Source: Bacteroidales bacterium UBA4866 (GTDB taxonomy: Bacteria; Bacteroidota; Bacteroidia; Bacteroidales; P3). Taken from it: 34,853 nt of DNA. The notes under the pieces were generated by a model, which searched no databases, was not told the origin of the DNA, and was given only the letters and a program-made list of their open reading frames with translations. The stretch covers positions 58,382-93,234 of the forward strand of contig DHDW01000015.1 in assembly GCA_002399565.1 (NCBI GenBank), in the 5' to 3' direction. Both the position numbers and the translations under genes were made by a program. Position 1 is the stretch's first letter. Each line of letters opens with the position of its first letter. Shown one piece after another: positions 33,779 through 34,853 of the stretch.

Positions 33779-33811
33779 CAAATTTACGATTGAAAAATAA
33801 ATTTGCACAAA
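33779..33811 (-). promoter_or_regulatory. Promoter of the BspA-like gene
   Basis: On the minus strand TTTG (complement of 33808-33811), a 21-nt spacer and TAAATTTG (complement of 33779-33786) match the Bacteroidetes consensus. Transcription would start near 33770, leaving a leader of about 170 nt before the ATG. Confidence 0.55.
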
Positions 33812-33839
33812 AGAGAAGTGAAAGTTGAGATAAAAAGAA

Positions 33840-33874
33840 TTAGAATTGAGATGAATTTACATCTTCAATTCTAA
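33840..33874 (-). terminator. Terminator of the gene at the right edge
   Basis: TTAGAATTGAGATG (33840-33853) pairs with CATCTTCAATTCTAA (33860-33874), about 13 bp with one bulge and a 6-nt loop. On the minus strand it is followed by TTCTTTTT. It is 37 bp after the stop at 33912. Confidence 0.75.
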
Positions 33875-33911
33875 TTATCAAAAAAAAGTGATGACTAATA
33901 AAAAACTTCTT

Positions 33912-34853
33912 TTATGATTTAAATCTCTTTTCCAAATAAGGGAATTCTTTAGCAAGCTCTCCAGAATAGTAGAAATCAAAACCAATTGCTCCAAAAGTAT
34001 AAACCTTATCTGCAACAGTTATATGAGAACCACCACATTCAGGATTTGGACCAGGATTAGATTGAGGAAAACCTACATTAAACAAAGTGAAAAGAATTTC
34101 TGGACGATTGGAAATATCATATTTTGCTCTCTCCCACTGTTTTTTAGTTTGATGAAGAATGCAACCAGTGTAAACATAAGAATAGTAGTGGTTTTGATAA
34201 TCAACCAAACGATTAATTCTTTCAGTTTGGTGGTCTGAAGTTCTAAAATCCAATATATGCTCATACTCCTTACCCATATAGAAAACTGAAGTGTCATTCT
34301 TTAAATTTCTTTCAACCCACTCAGCAGTGAAGTCTTTTATACCATTTACTCCAAATGAAAATTGTGATTGAACAGAAAGCACCTTAACAGGTCCAAGATA
34401 TTTTTTATACATCTCACGTTTAGAATTGAAAAGACGAATTTGCTCCCCAATCAAACATCCCACAATCAAACGAGGCTCTACACCAGTAACGCGAGCAGCA
34501 CTATCAATAAGATGCTTATCTTTAACAATAGCCACTTTCAAAGCCTCCCACTCAGGAATATTCATCCACTCAATTGCACTATTGCTATTTTCATTAACAT
34601 TAACACTTGCAATAAGTTGCTTGCTCCTATTAATGAAATCTTGATATTCTTTATTATCCTTTAGAGCAATTTCAGTTGCAGCAAGCATCTGAGATAAGTT
34701 AACATTCCCATTAGAATTACTAATACCTTGAAGAATCAAATGAGCATTTTTAGGATAAAACTTACTAATGGCAGCAAGCTTAATATAGTTTTCACTCATC
34801 TGCTTATCATCAATTACCCCTGAATCTTGACCACTAACCTGAATCTTTGAAAC
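33912..34853 (-). CDS. Unrecognised protein with a possible lysozyme-like fold, cut by window edge
   Basis: The frame is open to the right edge, so the gene starts outside the window; at least 313 codons are present. An internal ATG at 34799 is not convincing as the start because the in-frame text before it (VSKIQVSGQDSGVIDDKQ) looks coding. The segment AARVTGVEPRLIVGCLIGEQIRLFN, followed by QFSFGVNGIK, resembles the early part of lytic-transglycosylase or lysozyme-like domains (a GVxPxLI helix, a Glu in GEQ and a later S-x-G-x-x-GIK). This is a weak pattern match. A Pro/Gly/Cys-rich loop (SNPGPNPECGGSH) and an aromatic-rich C-terminus follow. I do not assign a function. Confidence 0.5.
   Translation of the reverse strand, partial: VSKIQVSGQDSGVIDDKQMSENYIKLAAISKFYPKNAHLILQGISNSNGNVNLSQMLAATEIALKDNKEYQDFINRSKQLIASVNVNENSNSAIEWMNIPEWEALKVAIVKDKHLIDSAARVTGVEPRLIVGCLIGEQIRLFNSKREMYKKYLGPVKVLSVQSQFSFGVNGIKDFTAEWVERNLKNDTSVFYMGKEYEHILDFRTSDHQTERINRLVDYQNHYYSYVYTGCILHQTKKQWERAKYDISNRPEILFTLFNVGFPQSNPGPNPECGGSHITVADKVYTFGAIGFDFYYSGELAKEFPYLEKRFKS

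Larger units (their letters stand above)
33599..33911. other. 313-bp intergenic region with promoter, hairpin and terminator
   Basis: It holds the likely leader of the BspA-like gene (33599-33778) with a CAAGAAAA / TTTTCTTG stem at 33724-33754, the promoter at 33779-33811, and a terminator for the upstream gene at 33840-33874. No coding sequence is supported. Confidence 0.75.

Overview
The window looks like a chromosomal segment of a low-GC, anaerobic member of the Bacteroidales. Several things support this. The gene order ftsX - DUF3098 - uppP - truB is typical of Bacteroidetes. There is a TonB-dependent receptor with a carboxypeptidase-regulatory-like N-terminus, an M20 dipeptidase (pepD), a BspA-type leucine-rich-repeat surface protein and an oxygen-sensitive class III ribonucleotide reductase. 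Several genes are preceded by the Bacteroidetes promoter pattern TTTG-N19-22-TAnnTTTG instead of an E. coli-type promoter. I cannot place it to genus. Two genes are cut by the window edges: nrdD at the left and an unrecognised protein at the right.

Layout. 1-1841: nrdD (C-terminal part) and nrdG, the anaerobic dNTP-making pair. 1952-2536: a small nucleotidyltransferase-fold protein. 2537-3013: a gene-free stretch with two arrays of short repeats and several hairpins. 3014-9396, minus strand: cstA, two tandem nhaD Na+/H+ antiporter paralogs, then yidC. 9472-12560, plus strand: an ArsR-type repressor gene with a clear operator inside its promoter, a TonB-dependent receptor and a secreted CxxC thiol protein, read as a small metal or metalloid response unit. 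12561-12789: an array of six 21-bp-spaced palindromes. 12790-15545, minus: the ftsX - DUF3098 - uppP - truB operon. 15617-18451: aspartokinase and rmuC, meeting tail to tail with no base between the stop codons. 18628-20529: htpG. 20607-22310, minus: a histidine kinase whose phospho-accepting His is a Tyr, and an HU-family DNA-binding protein. 22311-22857: a long intergenic region holding an 11-unit, mirror-symmetric palindrome array. 22858-28062, plus: ispE, pepD and a large outer-membrane protein with a zinc-metalloprotease motif. 28068-29201: an acyltransferase. 29379-29552: tRNA-Leu(UAA) and tRNA-Gly(GCC), followed by a terminator. 29604-32213: mutS. 32345-33598: a BspA-like LRR protein. 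33912 to the right edge: a protein with a possible lysozyme-like fold.

Most genes are conserved housekeeping functions: DNA precursor synthesis, mismatch repair, membrane protein insertion, cell division, peptidoglycan lipid carrier recycling, isoprenoid synthesis and protein folding. The most unusual signal is not in a gene. Three separate intergenic regions carry regularly phased arrays of short dyad-symmetric elements. The period is 21, 22 or 23 bp, about two helical turns. Each locus has its own unit sequence but the same layout, and the one at 22422-22654 is also a nested palindrome about a single centre at 22571. No cas genes are present and the spacers are only 7-13 nt, so these are not CRISPR arrays. 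I know of no named element that fits all of them.
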